Shown one piece after another: positions 1 to 8,702 of a stretch of 64,000 nt of DNA. Positions within the stretch are counted from its first letter, which is position 1. The number at the start of each line of letters is the position of its first letter. The notes below the pieces were generated by a model that had not been told where the DNA came from, searched no databases, and saw only the letters and a list, made by a program, of their open reading frames with translations. The translations under genes and the position numbers were made by a program. The DNA is taken from NCBI RefSeq assembly GCF_001297015.1, contig NZ_LIGE01000012.1, forward strand, positions 1 to 64,000. Reading direction: 5' to 3'. Source of the DNA: Pseudomonas sp. RIT-PI-r. GTDB taxonomy: Bacteria > Pseudomonadota > Gammaproteobacteria > Pseudomonadales > Pseudomonadaceae.

Positions 1-37
1 TCTTGATCTGTAAGGCGACGTCGGAAGGCTGAGTGGA

Positions 38-247
38 GGGATTGATCCGGGGGTGGGAGCGCAGCGACCGTTTGGCGCAGCCAAACACAGCGAGAGGAGG
101 TGCAGCGAAGCAAACCGTAGGCGCTGCCCCCCGGATCGATCCCGGAGCGAAGGAACCCCGAGCCCCAGCGAGCGGGCCGAACGCAGGAGCAAAGCCTTTT
201 CGGTTACCTTTTCGGCGTTTGGAAAAGGTGACTCGCCGTAAGGGCGA
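38..247. ncRNA. Structured leader of unknown nature
   Basis: This stretch before the first gene has no credible protein but contains nested inverted repeats. A 16-bp arm at 38-53 pairs, with one mismatch, with 128-143. A perfect 7-bp hairpin with a 3-base loop lies at 70-86. An 11-bp stem at 203-213 pairs with 222-232 (one G-T). A 5-bp hairpin follows at 233-247. An open frame runs through it into the dehydrogenase frame, but the encoded peptide is Arg/Pro/Ala-rich and resembles no domain. I infer a dispersed structured repeat or RNA element rather than coding sequence; transcription and strand are unknown. Confidence 0.35.
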
Positions 248-386
248 AACCGCCAGTCGCAACCCCCAAAAAAACGGATATACACCCAAAACCCCAAGAA
301 CATGGCCGGCCCAAAGGCCGCCAAGACATCCCCAAGGCAAAAATGTTAGCTTGCTTGGCATCAAGCCCGACAACGAGCCAAAACCA

Positions 387-1361
387 ATGAAAAAAACTGT
401 CCTGGCCTTCAGCCGCATCACCCCGCCAATGATCGAACGCCTGCAACAAGAGTTCGACGTCATCGTCCCCAACCCAAAAACCGGCGACATCAACGCCCAA
501 TTCAACGAAGCCCTGCCCCACGCCCACGGCCTCATCGGCGTCGGCCGCAAACTCGGCCAGGCCCAACTCGAAACCGCGACCAAACTCGAAGCCGTCTCCA
601 GCGTCTCCGTCGGCTACGACAATTACGACCTCGACTACTTCAACCAACGCGGCATCATGCTCACCAACACCCCCGACGTCCTCACCGAAAGCACCGCTGA
701 TCTGGCTTTTGCACTGATCATGAGCAGCGCCCGCCGCGTCGCCGAACTCGACGCCTGGACCAAGGCCGGCCAATGGCAAGCCAGCGTCGGCGCCCCGCTG
801 TTCGGCTGTGACGTGCACGGCAAAACTCTCGGCATCATCGGCATGGGCAACATCGGTGCCGCCATCGCCCGCCGTGGCCACCTCGGCTTCAACATGCCGA
901 TCATCTACAGCGGCAACAGCCGCAAAACCGACCTTGAACAACAACTCGGCGCCCAATTTCGCAGCCTCGACCAACTGCTGGCTGAAGCCGACTTCGTCTG
1001 CCTGGTCGTGCCACTCAGCGACAAAACCCGCCACCTCATCAGCCACCGCGAATTGGCCTTGATGAAACCAAGCGCCATCCTCGTCAACATCTCCCGTGGC
1101 CCGGTCGTCGACGAACCCGCGCTGATCGAAGCCCTGCAAAACAACCGCATTCGCGGTGCCGGTCTGGACGTTTACGAAAAAGAACCGCTGGCCGAGTCGC
1201 CACTGTTCCGGTTGAAAAACGCCGTAACCCTGCCGCACATCGGCTCGGCCACGAATGAAACCCGCGAAGCCATGGCAAACCGTGCCCTCGCCAACCTGCG
1301 CAGCGCCTTGCTCGGCGAACGCCCGCAGGATCTGGTCAACCCGCAAGTCTGGCGCGGATGA
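387..1361 (+). CDS. D-2-hydroxyacid dehydrogenase (GhrB/2-ketogluconate reductase type)
   Basis: The protein has 324 residues, the usual size of the NAD(P)-dependent D-isomer-specific 2-hydroxyacid dehydrogenases. The ATG at 387 is chosen because the family N-terminus (MKKTVLAFSRI) begins there; the frame is open upstream to about position 33, but that extension is not protein-like. The nucleotide-binding motif GMGNIG lies near residue 150. The catalytic Arg is in SRGPVVDE (about 236), the Glu in DVYEKEP (about 265) and the His in LPHIGSAT (about 283). Members of this subgroup reduce glyoxylate, hydroxypyruvate or 2-keto-sugar acids in the cytoplasm; the substrate cannot be fixed from sequence. 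The gene is monocistronic and followed by a strong terminator. Confidence 0.85.
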   Translation: MKKTVLAFSRITPPMIERLQQEFDVIVPNPKTGDINAQFNEALPHAHGLIGVGRKLGQAQLETATKLEAVSSVSVGYDNYDLDYFNQRGIMLTNTPDVLTESTADLAFALIMSSARRVAELDAWTKAGQWQASVGAPLFGCDVHGKTLGIIGMGNIGAAIARRGHLGFNMPIIYSGNSRKTDLEQQLGAQFRSLDQLLAEADFVCLVVPLSDKTRHLISHRELALMKPSAILVNISRGPVVDEPALIEALQNNRIRGAGLDVYEKEPLAESPLFRLKNAVTLPHIGSATNETREAMANRALANLRSALLGERPQDLVNPQVWRG

Positions 1362-1364
1362 CAG

Positions 1365-1398
1365 AACGGGCAAGTACGACAGTACTTGCCCGTTTTAT
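1365..1398 (+). terminator. Rho-independent terminator after the hydroxyacid dehydrogenase
   Basis: A 13-bp perfect stem (AACGGGCAAGTAC with its complement) around a 4-base loop begins 4 bases after the stop codon and ends in a TTTT run. Confidence 0.85.
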
Positions 1399-1516
1399 TA
1401 AAAAACACAATGAAACACACACCTTGTAATTGAACCCGAACCAAAACCCGAAACAACCGTTATAAACTCTCCTCAACTATCGAATTCACGACAATAAGTT
1501 ATGGAGAGATTTAACC

Positions 1517-2026
1517 TTGAACAGCCTTAGCACCGACGAAATAGTACGATATAGTAAAGTCATCCTCATGGCACTTATAAGCTTTTTTGGAATTCTGGTG
1601 ATGTTCAGCAACTTTACCGACTATGCTTCAAATTATGAGTATGTCGGCCATGTTCTGAGCATGGACACCAGTCTGAAAAACCCCAATATACGCTATCGGG
1701 CAATCACTTCCCCCATGCTGCACCACCGGATCTACTGGCTGATCATAACGCTGGAGGCGCTCTATACAAGTTTCTGCCTCGTGGGAACTTATCACCTTTA
1801 CCGAAAAATAAAACAATCGGCAGCGGTTTTTCATGAAGCCAAAAAGTATGCGGTTATCGGTTTGTTGATCGCAATATTCATTTACTACTTCTGCCTGCAA
1901 GTCGTTGGCGTCGAATGGTTCGACATGGACAACTCGGAAATCTGGAACGCCAAGGACTGGGCAAGGCATATAGTCGACTTTATATTCCCGCTAATGATTT
2001 TTATCATTCTGAAGATCGAGCAGTGA
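1517..2026 (+). CDS. DUF2165 family small integral membrane protein
   Basis: The 169-residue protein starts at a TTG preceded by GGAGAG about 8 bases upstream. It has four hydrophobic segments (about residues 13-30, 73-92, 110-130 and 150-166), with the short polar and aromatic loops (WFDMDNSEIWNAKDW) typical of the DUF2165 family of predicted inner-membrane proteins. The function of the family is unknown. The gene is more AT-rich than its neighbours. It stands alone between a terminator and a convergent transporter gene. Confidence 0.7.
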   Translation: MNSLSTDEIVRYSKVILMALISFFGILVMFSNFTDYASNYEYVGHVLSMDTSLKNPNIRYRAITSPMLHHRIYWLIITLEALYTSFCLVGTYHLYRKIKQSAAVFHEAKKYAVIGLLIAIFIYYFCLQVVGVEWFDMDNSEIWNAKDWARHIVDFIFPLMIFIILKIEQ

Positions 2027-2046
2027 TAAATAAGCGCTCGATCTTC
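2011..2046. terminator. Inverted repeat between convergent genes
   Basis: An 11-bp inverted repeat (GAAGATCGAGC and its complement) spans the DUF2165 stop codon and ends 8 bases before the stop of the convergent EamA gene. There is no T-run, so this is a possible bidirectional terminator only. Confidence 0.4.
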
Positions 2047-2053
2047 AAAGCGA

Positions 2054-2956
2054 TCAGGCTAACTTTTCCTGCGCTGAAAGTTGCGCTGGCCGAGGCTTGC
2101 GAAATACCAATAAGTTACCCAGCATCACCAGTACCAGGCCGGCCAGTGCTGGCGCTGTCCACTGATAACCTTCAGCAAACGCAGAAACGTTCAGTGCCAC
2201 CACCGGGAACAGCACCGTGCAATAGGCAGCCCGTTCCGGCCCCATGCGCCCGACCAGCGTCAGATAAGCGGTGAAGCCGATGACTGAACCCGGTATCACC
2301 AGATACAAAAGCGCCCCGACATAGCGTGATGACCAGTCCATGTCGAACGGAATACCTTTGACCAGGCACCACAGCGATAACATCGCAGCACCGTAGGCCA
2401 TGCCCCAGGCATTGGTGGTCAGCGGCTTGAGGCCGGCCTTCTGTTGCAGGCTCGAGAGCATGTTGCCCGCCGAGAAACACAGCGTGCCGCACAGCGCCAG
2501 ACCGAGACCGAACAAGGTTTGCGGGGTAGCCTGATGCCCGGCCAGTTCCGGCCAGAACAACATGCCGAGGCCAGACAGCCCCAGCGCACCGCCCATCAGC
2601 ACATTGCGCGCAATACGCTGAGCGAAGAACACCCGCGCATTCAGCGCGTTCCACAATGTCGCGGTGGAAAACACCACTGCTACCAGGCCACTGGGAATCC
2701 ACTGACTGGCCGTCAGGAAACACATGAAGTTCACGCAGAACAGGCACAACCCCTGCGCGACACAGATCAGGTGACCGCGCCGGTTCATCGGTTGCAGACG
2801 CCGACTGAGCAGCAGCAATGCAAACAGCACCAGTGCAGCGAGGCCGAAGCGATAAACGATCGACACCGCAATCGCCACCACGCCCAGTTGCCATTTCAGG
2901 GCAATCCAGGTGGTGCCCCAGATCAGCACGGTCAGCAGATACAACGAAAGATTCAT
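2054..2956 (-). CDS. EamA/DMT-superfamily exporter
   Basis: This is a 300-residue polytopic membrane protein with about ten hydrophobic helices in two EamA repeats, the family's normal size. The start at 2956 is chosen because MNLSLYLLTVLIWGTTW is the characteristic first helix and a GAGG site lies just upstream; the longer frame adds 50 implausible residues. Relatives export amino acids, metabolites or drugs across the inner membrane. It is divergent from an AraC regulator whose start lies about 140 bases away, so that regulator probably controls it. The substrate is unknown. Confidence 0.8.
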   Translation of the reverse strand: MNLSLYLLTVLIWGTTWIALKWQLGVVAIAVSIVYRFGLAALVLFALLLLSRRLQPMNRRGHLICVAQGLCLFCVNFMCFLTASQWIPSGLVAVVFSTATLWNALNARVFFAQRIARNVLMGGALGLSGLGMLFWPELAGHQATPQTLFGLGLALCGTLCFSAGNMLSSLQQKAGLKPLTTNAWGMAYGAAMLSLWCLVKGIPFDMDWSSRYVGALLYLVIPGSVIGFTAYLTLVGRMGPERAAYCTVLFPVVALNVSAFAEGYQWTAPALAGLVLVMLGNLLVFRKPRPAQLSAQEKLA

Positions 2957-3095
2957 GACAGAGGCTCCTCGATAGGCCTTGAGTGTCGACTGCATCTGCC
3001 AGACTGCGCTTGCACAATCTTGCGCTTTTGTCGCCCGCCGGGCTGGCAGGGCGGCGCCTACGGAGTAGGATGCAAGGCGTTGGAGAGAAACGATC

Positions 3096-3971
3096 ATGTC
3101 CGCCATCGATACCCTGCAAGTCTTTCAGGCACTTAACCGTTCGCCCAATGCACGTCTCGTGCATAGCGCCGAACTCGGTGACGGTTTGTCTGCGGCCCTG
3201 TGGACCAATCACCATGACGCCCAGGAATACGAGGCGCCGAGTCATCACACTCTTTCCTGCTATATCGCGGGCGGCACCGGCACCTTTCGTCGCGGGCAAC
3301 CGGGGCACAAAGGCGGGCCGGACAAGTTGTGCATTCTGCCGGCGGATCACCAGTCCGGCTGGGTGATCAACGGCGATATTCGCCTCGCGCACCTGTATTT
3401 CAGCGCCGAACAATTTGCCCTGGGTTGCGTCACGCTGCTGGATCGCGAGCCACGGGAAATGCAATTGCGTGAACAGACCTTTCTTGAAGACCCGCAGCAG
3501 GCGCAGCGCTTTCGCCAGTTGCTGACGTTGAACTGGGATGAGCCCGCGGAACGTTTGCTGACCAGCAGCCTCGCCCATGAACTGCTCAGCCACACGCTGC
3601 TCAGCCAGGTCGGTGCTCGTCAGGGCTTGCGGCTAAAGGGCGGCCTGGCGCCGCATCAGCGCCGGCAATTGGTGGAGTTCATCGACAGTCAGTTGGCCGA
3701 ACCGATCAGCCTCGGACAACTGGCCGGGATGTGTGCGTTGTCGGAATACCACTTTGCGCGGATGTTCCGTACGAGCTTCGGCCTGCCACCGCATCAATAC
3801 GTGCTGGCGCGGCGCTTGAGTCGGGCGCGGGAGTTGTTGCGCAGCACTTCGCTGCCGTTGGGGGAGATTGCGCTGGCGTGCGGGTTTGCCAGCGCGAGTC
3901 ATTTCACTAATCGGTTCAAGCAGGTGTTGGGTGGGACACCGGGCGAATATCGGCTGGCGTTTTTGCGTTGA
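3096..3971 (+). CDS. AraC-family transcriptional regulator
   Basis: The protein has 291 residues: an N-terminal cupin-like effector half and a C-terminal double helix-turn-helix. The first HTH is in ISLGQLAGMCALSEYHFARMF and the second in LGEIALACGFASASHFTNRF, followed by the family signature GGTPGEYR near the C-terminus. It is a cytoplasmic DNA-binding protein. Divergent orientation relative to the EamA exporter gene suggests that it regulates that gene in response to an unidentified ligand. Confidence 0.85.
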   Translation: MSAIDTLQVFQALNRSPNARLVHSAELGDGLSAALWTNHHDAQEYEAPSHHTLSCYIAGGTGTFRRGQPGHKGGPDKLCILPADHQSGWVINGDIRLAHLYFSAEQFALGCVTLLDREPREMQLREQTFLEDPQQAQRFRQLLTLNWDEPAERLLTSSLAHELLSHTLLSQVGARQGLRLKGGLAPHQRRQLVEFIDSQLAEPISLGQLAGMCALSEYHFARMFRTSFGLPPHQYVLARRLSRARELLRSTSLPLGEIALACGFASASHFTNRFKQVLGGTPGEYRLAFLR

Positions 3972-3979
3972 AGCCTTTT

Positions 3980-4171
3980 CCCCTCACCCCAGCCCTCTCC
4001 CTGAGGGAGAGGGAGCCGACCGAGGTGTCTGGCGCTATACGTCGACCTGAAACACCGAAGCGATTATGTATTCAAAGCATCACGTTCAAGTCGGTGTACC
4101 TTTGGAATATCCCCCGGTCAGTCCCCTCTCCCTCGGGGAGAGGGTTAGGCGGGCGGCGTTCCGATGAGGGG
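3980..4171. repeat. DUF559-associated palindromic repeat, copy A
   Basis: A 192-bp element bounded by CCCCTCACCCC and GATGAGGGG, with a hairpin of the CCCTCTCCC/GGGAGAGGG type near each end and a poorly conserved centre. It lies between the AraC gene and the first TonB receptor gene, in inverse orientation to the copies at 14721 and 15455. No coding sequence was seen in it. Confidence 0.75.
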
Positions 4172-4185
4172 TTTTTGATCTTGGC

Positions 4186-6615
4186 TTAAAACTCCAAAGT
4201 GCTGGACAGCGAAACCTGCCGCGAATCGCCCATCGACACGAAGAACCGGCTCGCCGCCGAGGTGTAGTAAGTGCGATCAAACAAGTTCTTCACATTGAGC
4301 TGAAACTTGACCTTCTGCCCTTCAACCTTGGTGTCGTAAGTGGCAAACGCATCGGCCACGGTGTAGCTCGGCAGATCAAAATCATTCACCGCGTTACCGG
4401 CACGCTCACCGACATAACGAGCGCCAGCGCCGACGCGTAGCTGATCGCCGCCGATCACGCTGCCGAAGTCATACACCGCCGACAATGAACCGGAATTTTT
4501 CGCCACATTCTGCAAACGCTTGCCTTTGTAGTCCGGGTCTTCGGTGACTTCGGCATCGGTGTAGGCGTAGCTGCCGATCATGCTCCAGTGCTCGCTCAAC
4601 TGACCGGTCAGATCCATTTCCAGACCACGGGAGCGCACTTCGCCGGCCGCACTGTAGATCGTCGTCGGGCCTTCGGAATTGGCCACCAGCACGTTGCGTT
4701 TCTTGATGTCGAACAGCGCGATGTTGCCGGTGATTTGTCCCGGCATATCGAGGCGCGCGCCCAGCTCCCATGACTTGGCTTCTTCCGGTGCAATGCTGCC
4801 GTCGAGCACGGTGCTGCTGCCGCTCAACGGGGCGATGGTCGAGTTGGGTTTGAACGATTCGGTGTAGCTGCCGTAGAACGACAAGGCGTCGGTGTAGCGA
4901 TACACCAGACCGGCGCGTGGCACCCACTTCTGGCCGTTGCTGTCGGTGTTGGCCTTGAACGGCACGCCTTTGCCTGCGTACTGGTCGTACTCCTGAAAGC
5001 GCCCGCCAGCGACCAGAATCCACTGGTCGGTGAGGTGGATCGAGTCCTGCAGGAAGATCGAATCGCTGCGCAGTTCATCGGTCTGCGCGCTGTCGGCGGC
5101 ACTGACGGTGGTGCCTTCGACTTCACGGCCATACACCGGACTGACGTAGCTGAAAGTGCTCAGGCTTTTCTGGCGGATCAGGTCGGCACGGTAGATCTTG
5201 CGATATTCGTCGTCGACGCCGAACACCAGGTCATGCTGCAGGCCCAGCACGTTGACTTTGCCTTCAAGGCTGGCGGTGGTGAAACGGTCGGTGCTGATCG
5301 CGCCTTGGGTGCCGTCCATGCTGCGGGTCAGTGTGCCGTTTTTGGTGTTGATGGCGGTGACACGCACCTGGCTGGCGTCGTAGGTTTCACGGTTCCAGCT
5401 GTAGCCGAAGTGGGCTTTCCAGTCGTCGTTGAGTTCGTGGTCAGCTTCGAAATGGTAGAGGTCGGAACGCCCTTCCATGTCGTTGAACGGCTCGTCCAGA
5501 CGCTCGTTGCGCGAGATATCCAGCGGATGATTGGTGCGCGGATCGATCAGCGTGCCACGGTCGAACGGCGTGAGGAATTCACGGTGTTCGTAAGCGAACA
5601 GCAGCTTGGTGCTTTCGCCGAACCAGGCCAGCGACGGCGCGATCAGGGTTTCGCGATGGGTGCCGAAATTGCGCCAGTAATCTTCGTCTTCATGATCAAG
5701 CACCATGCGATAGGCCAAACCGGTATCGCCCAGTGCACCGGTGCTGTCGAAGGTGCCGCCACTGCCATTCTTGCCGTCGCCGTAGGTCGAGCCACGCAAG
5801 GTCAGCGCGTTGTACGGCGTCAGTTCGGGTTTCTTGCTGACCATGTTGACCACGCCGCCCGGGTCCTGAATGCCATAGAGCAACGAGGCCGGCCCCTTGA
5901 GCACTTCGACGCGCTCGACCGTGGCGTTCATGCCACGGCCCTGCACGATCGGCATGCCGTCGCGCATGATCGAACCGTTACGGTTGTCACCGAAGCCGCG
6001 CGTCATCACCGAGTCTTGCGTGCTGCCGAGCGTGTTGCCTTGAGTGATGCCACTGACGTTGGCCAGCGCATCGTCGAGATTGCGCGGGGCCTGATCGCGG
6101 ATGACCTGTGCCGCAATCACGTTGACTGTCTGCGGGACTTCCTGCAGCGAGGCCGAGGAACGCATCACCGAGCTGGTTTCCGGTGGCTGATAGCTCATTG
6201 AGTCGTTGCGCAACGAGGTTATGGTGGTGGCGCCAAGGTTCAGCGCGCCTTCAGTCGGTTTCGGTTCCAGCGCCAAGGTATGGCTGTCGGTGCGGCGGAA
6301 GCTCAGGCCCGAGCCGCTGAGCAGGCGCTGCAACGCCTGTTCGGCGTTCATCTGGCCGTTGACCGCCGGTGCAGTGAGGCCGTACGGCGCTTCATCGGTG
6401 TAGACCACGCTCTGCCCGGTGACACGACTGAAGTCGCTGAGGGCTTGGGGAAGCGGTTTGGCGGCCAAGGCGAAATTGAACTGTTTTTGCGTCTGACTGC
6501 TGGCCGCTTCAGCGGCGAGCGTCATGCTCGTCGGCAACAACGCCAATGCCGAAAAACTCAACGCCGACACGCCCAACCACTGTTTGACCGAACCCGATTT
6601 TGCCCTGGACTTCAT
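4186..6615 (-). CDS. TonB-dependent siderophore receptor with signalling domain (FoxA/FiuA/FpvA type)
   Basis: This 809-residue outer-membrane transducer begins with a signal peptide ending near AEA (about residue 36). An STN signalling domain follows (about 45-120; ALSDFSRVTGQSVVYT), then a plug (about 155-270; DALANVSGITQGN, VLKGPASLLYG, DPGGVVNMVSKKP) and a 22-strand barrel ending in the canonical terminal phenylalanine (SSTLEF). It imports a ferric siderophore and signals through the FecR-like protein encoded just upstream in the same direction. The 206-base gap to the FecR gene holds a REP pair, so it probably has its own sigma-dependent promoter. A hydroxamate ligand is an inference from overall resemblance. 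Confidence 0.88.
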   Translation of the reverse strand: MKSRAKSGSVKQWLGVSALSFSALALLPTSMTLAAEAASSQTQKQFNFALAAKPLPQALSDFSRVTGQSVVYTDEAPYGLTAPAVNGQMNAEQALQRLLSGSGLSFRRTDSHTLALEPKPTEGALNLGATTITSLRNDSMSYQPPETSSVMRSSASLQEVPQTVNVIAAQVIRDQAPRNLDDALANVSGITQGNTLGSTQDSVMTRGFGDNRNGSIMRDGMPIVQGRGMNATVERVEVLKGPASLLYGIQDPGGVVNMVSKKPELTPYNALTLRGSTYGDGKNGSGGTFDSTGALGDTGLAYRMVLDHEDEDYWRNFGTHRETLIAPSLAWFGESTKLLFAYEHREFLTPFDRGTLIDPRTNHPLDISRNERLDEPFNDMEGRSDLYHFEADHELNDDWKAHFGYSWNRETYDASQVRVTAINTKNGTLTRSMDGTQGAISTDRFTTASLEGKVNVLGLQHDLVFGVDDEYRKIYRADLIRQKSLSTFSYVSPVYGREVEGTTVSAADSAQTDELRSDSIFLQDSIHLTDQWILVAGGRFQEYDQYAGKGVPFKANTDSNGQKWVPRAGLVYRYTDALSFYGSYTESFKPNSTIAPLSGSSTVLDGSIAPEEAKSWELGARLDMPGQITGNIALFDIKKRNVLVANSEGPTTIYSAAGEVRSRGLEMDLTGQLSEHWSMIGSYAYTDAEVTEDPDYKGKRLQNVAKNSGSLSAVYDFGSVIGGDQLRVGAGARYVGERAGNAVNDFDLPSYTVADAFATYDTKVEGQKVKFQLNVKNLFDRTYYTSAASRFFVSMGDSRQVSLSSTLEF

Positions 6616-6671
6616 TGCTCAATGACCTGTGTAGAACCGCTACGGATGCGAATGGATCGCAGTTTCAGTCA

Positions 6672-6697
6672 CTACACGGATGGGGCAGATGTTTACC
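6672..6697 (-). promoter_or_regulatory. Candidate ECF-sigma promoter of the receptor gene
   Basis: On the minus strand, GGTAAAC (complement of 6691-6697) is followed by CCGTGTAG (complement of 6672-6679), about 60 bases before the receptor start. This loosely resembles iron-starvation sigma promoters with a TAAAT-type -35 and a CGT-type -10, but the spacing is short. It is an inference from position. Confidence 0.25.
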
Positions 6698-6741
6698 TCA
6701 CCAACATTTGAAAATTATTTTTTGTGGTGTTCGATCGGGCG

Positions 6742-6810
6742 CCATCGCGAGCAGGCTCACTCCTACATTTGGAATGCGTTCCCCTGTAGGAGTGAGCCTG
6801 CTCGCGATGG
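6742..6810. repeat. REP pair, GCGAGCAGGCTCACTCCTAC type
   Basis: Two inverted copies of the CATCGCGAGCAGGCTCACTCCTAC unit lie around a short spacer between the FecR-like and receptor genes. It belongs to the second REP family in this window and may stabilise the upstream mRNA. Confidence 0.85.
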
Positions 6811-6821
6811 CTTTAGCCGCC

Positions 6822-7811
6822 TCAACGCAAAATAATCAGATGCCCCAACACCTGATGCTGCTCAAACCCCATCACTCCCTGCAGGGACCTGAGCACCGCC
6901 TGTGGATCCTTGCTCGGAAAACTGCCACTGACCTTGCGCGCCGCCAACTCGTCGTTGAGCACAACAATCCGCCCCGGGTAATAACGCCGCAGATCTTCAA
7001 CCACCTCGGCCAGCGTCGATTTGTAATACGTCAGCCAGCCCTGGCGCCAAGCCAGTTGCGCCTCACTGTCCGTCGCGTGAAGTTTTTCCGCCGCGCCGTC
7101 ACCGTAAGCCACCTGCTGCCCGGCCGTGAGAATCTGCTGTTCGCCTTGACGATCGGCCTTTACCCCAACGCGCCCGGACAGCACCGTGACCTGCGCGCCG
7201 TGTGGCTGCAGGCGCACTTCGAATTGCGTACCGAGCACCCGCGCCTCGCCCTGCTCGGCCTCGACCACAAACGGATCACCGGTGTGCGTCACGCTGAAAA
7301 AACCGGCACCGCGACGCAGCTGCACATGCCGCTCGCCGTGACTGAAATCCACGGCAATGGCGCTGTCGGCATCGAGCGTGACTTGCGATTGATCGGCCAG
7401 GGTCACCGTACGAATTTCACCGGGGGCCGAGACGTAATCCGCGCCGAGATCTTCGACCCAACGCTGCGGCTGCCAGCCCGTACCGAGGCTGACCATCAAC
7501 AGCAGACACGCCGCCATCGCCAGCGCTGCGGACCAACGCAACAGCGGCGAACGACGCGGGCGCGCCATCGCATCGAGATAGCCCTGCAACGCCAACGCCT
7601 CTTCAGCGGCCAGTGTCTGCGCCGGACCTTCGCTCAATTCCCAGAGCACTTGCGCCTGCGCGTATGCCTCGGCGTGGGCCGGATCGGCGCGCAGCCATTG
7701 GCTGAATGTCAATTGATCGCCAGCACTCGGACGATCGTGCAACAGGCTCAGCCAGGCCAGTGCGGCCTGCTCCTGAGCGGGCGTCGGACGGATGCAATCG
7801 GTGTGCTTCAC
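6822..7811 (-). CDS. FecR-family anti-sigma/sigma regulator
   Basis: The 329-residue protein has a cytoplasmic N-terminal DUF4880 region (about 15-60), one transmembrane segment (about 90-107; AALAMAACLLLMVSLG), a FecR domain (about 120-215) and a C-terminal secretin/TonB-like DUF4974 region. It would pass the siderophore-bound signal from the outer-membrane receptor to the ECF sigma factor across the inner membrane. The start is a GTG that overlaps the sigma stop codon (GTGA), so the two genes are translationally coupled. It pairs with the receptor encoded at 4186-6615. Confidence 0.87.
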   Translation of the reverse strand: MKHTDCIRPTPAQEQAALAWLSLLHDRPSAGDQLTFSQWLRADPAHAEAYAQAQVLWELSEGPAQTLAAEEALALQGYLDAMARPRRSPLLRWSAALAMAACLLLMVSLGTGWQPQRWVEDLGADYVSAPGEIRTVTLADQSQVTLDADSAIAVDFSHGERHVQLRRGAGFFSVTHTGDPFVVEAEQGEARVLGTQFEVRLQPHGAQVTVLSGRVGVKADRQGEQQILTAGQQVAYGDGAAEKLHATDSEAQLAWRQGWLTYYKSTLAEVVEDLRRYYPGRIVVLNDELAARKVSGSFPSKDPQAVLRSLQGVMGFEQHQVLGHLIILR

Positions 7812-8374
7812 GGTGCTTTCCCTGGCGGACGTGGCGCGGGTTCGCGCAGGCTGGCCTTGCAGGCCTCGAGGGCGCGCATCATATGTTTTTCCACAGCACT
7901 TTGGGAAAGGCCCATGGCTTTGGCGATTTGCGCGTACTTGCGACCGTGGATGCGATTGAGCAAAAAGATCTGTCGAGTACGCTCGGGCAACGCACGCAAC
8001 GCCGCTTCGACATGGCGCAAATCGTTGCCCGCTTCCAGCGCGGCTTGCGGCTCGCTGCCGTGGCTGTGCGGTTCGTCCGGTTGCCAGCCTTCATTGACCC
8101 GTGTGCGCGTGCCTTCGCTGCGCAGATGGTCGATGGCAATGTTGCCGGCACAGCGCAAAAGGTAGGTGCTGAGTTCTTCGACCTGCACCAGCGGCCGTCG
8201 CCAGAAGCGCAGAAACAGGTCCTGCACCAGATCCGCCGCCGTCGCCCGGCAACCGACGCGCCGGCTCACCAGCGCTTCCATTTGCGAACGCTGGGACAGA
8301 AAAACCTGGAGAAAATGCGCACGTGCGCCAAGCGGCTCGTCGTCGCGCGATTCTGGCGGCAGACCGATCAGCAC
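7808..8374 (-). CDS. ECF sigma-70 factor, FecI-like (iron starvation type)
   Basis: The protein has 188 residues with region 2 (about 40-100; TAADLVQDLFLRFWRRP, YLLRCAGNIAIDHLR) and region 4 (about 125-175; ALPERTRQIFLLNRIHGRKYAQIAKAMGLSQSAVEKH). It would direct RNA polymerase to the linked receptor gene when released by the FecR-like partner. The chosen start is a GTG two bases after the DUF3325 stop codon; a shorter product from the internal Met at residue 32 is possible but would cut into region 2. It belongs to a run of five overlapping or abutting genes from 10590 leftwards. Confidence 0.87.
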   Translation of the reverse strand: MLIGLPPESRDDEPLGARAHFLQVFLSQRSQMEALVSRRVGCRATAADLVQDLFLRFWRRPLVQVEELSTYLLRCAGNIAIDHLRSEGTRTRVNEGWQPDEPHSHGSEPQAALEAGNDLRHVEAALRALPERTRQIFLLNRIHGRKYAQIAKAMGLSQSAVEKHMMRALEACKASLREPAPRPPGKAP

Positions 8375-8375
8375 C

Positions 8376-8702
8376 TCAGCATTGCACCCAGGCTGCGACC
8401 GGACTGGCCAACAGGCTCAATCCGGCCAGTGCCAAGGCCAAACGCGGGCGATACGGCAGCAGCAACACCAAGGCCAGCGCACTGAGCATCAGCACGGCGA
8501 ACCAGTCGACCAGACCGAAGCTCAAGCCGTTGGCCTTCACCGCTGCCGCGAGCGACAAGCACAGCAACAACCATCCGCCGATTTTCAGGCCTTGACGACG
8601 ACGCTCAGAAGGCTTCTGCCCGAGTAGTTCATCGTGGTGCCGAGGCATCGACAGGCACAACGCGGTGAATCCGGCGTAGGTGAGCAACAAAGGCAAAAGC
8701 AT
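8376..8702 (-). CDS. DUF3325 small membrane protein
   Basis: The 108-residue protein has three or four hydrophobic helices (LLPLLLTYAGFTALCL, GGWLLLCLSLAAAV, WFAVLMLSALALVLLL, ALAGLSLLASPVAAW). It matches the DUF3325 type found beside PepSY membrane proteins in iron-uptake clusters. Its ATG overlaps the PepSY stop codon by ATGA. Its own role is unknown; context suggests support of siderophore-iron reduction or transport in the inner membrane. Confidence 0.7.
   Translation of the reverse strand: MLLPLLLTYAGFTALCLSMPRHHDELLGQKPSERRRQGLKIGGWLLLCLSLAAAVKANGLSFGLVDWFAVLMLSALALVLLLPYRPRLALALAGLSLLASPVAAWVQC

Noticed and set aside
33..386. N-terminal extension of the hydroxyacid dehydrogenase
   Set aside because: The family starts at MKKTVLAFSRI; upstream residues are Arg/Pro-rich, lie over hairpins and have no homologous domain.
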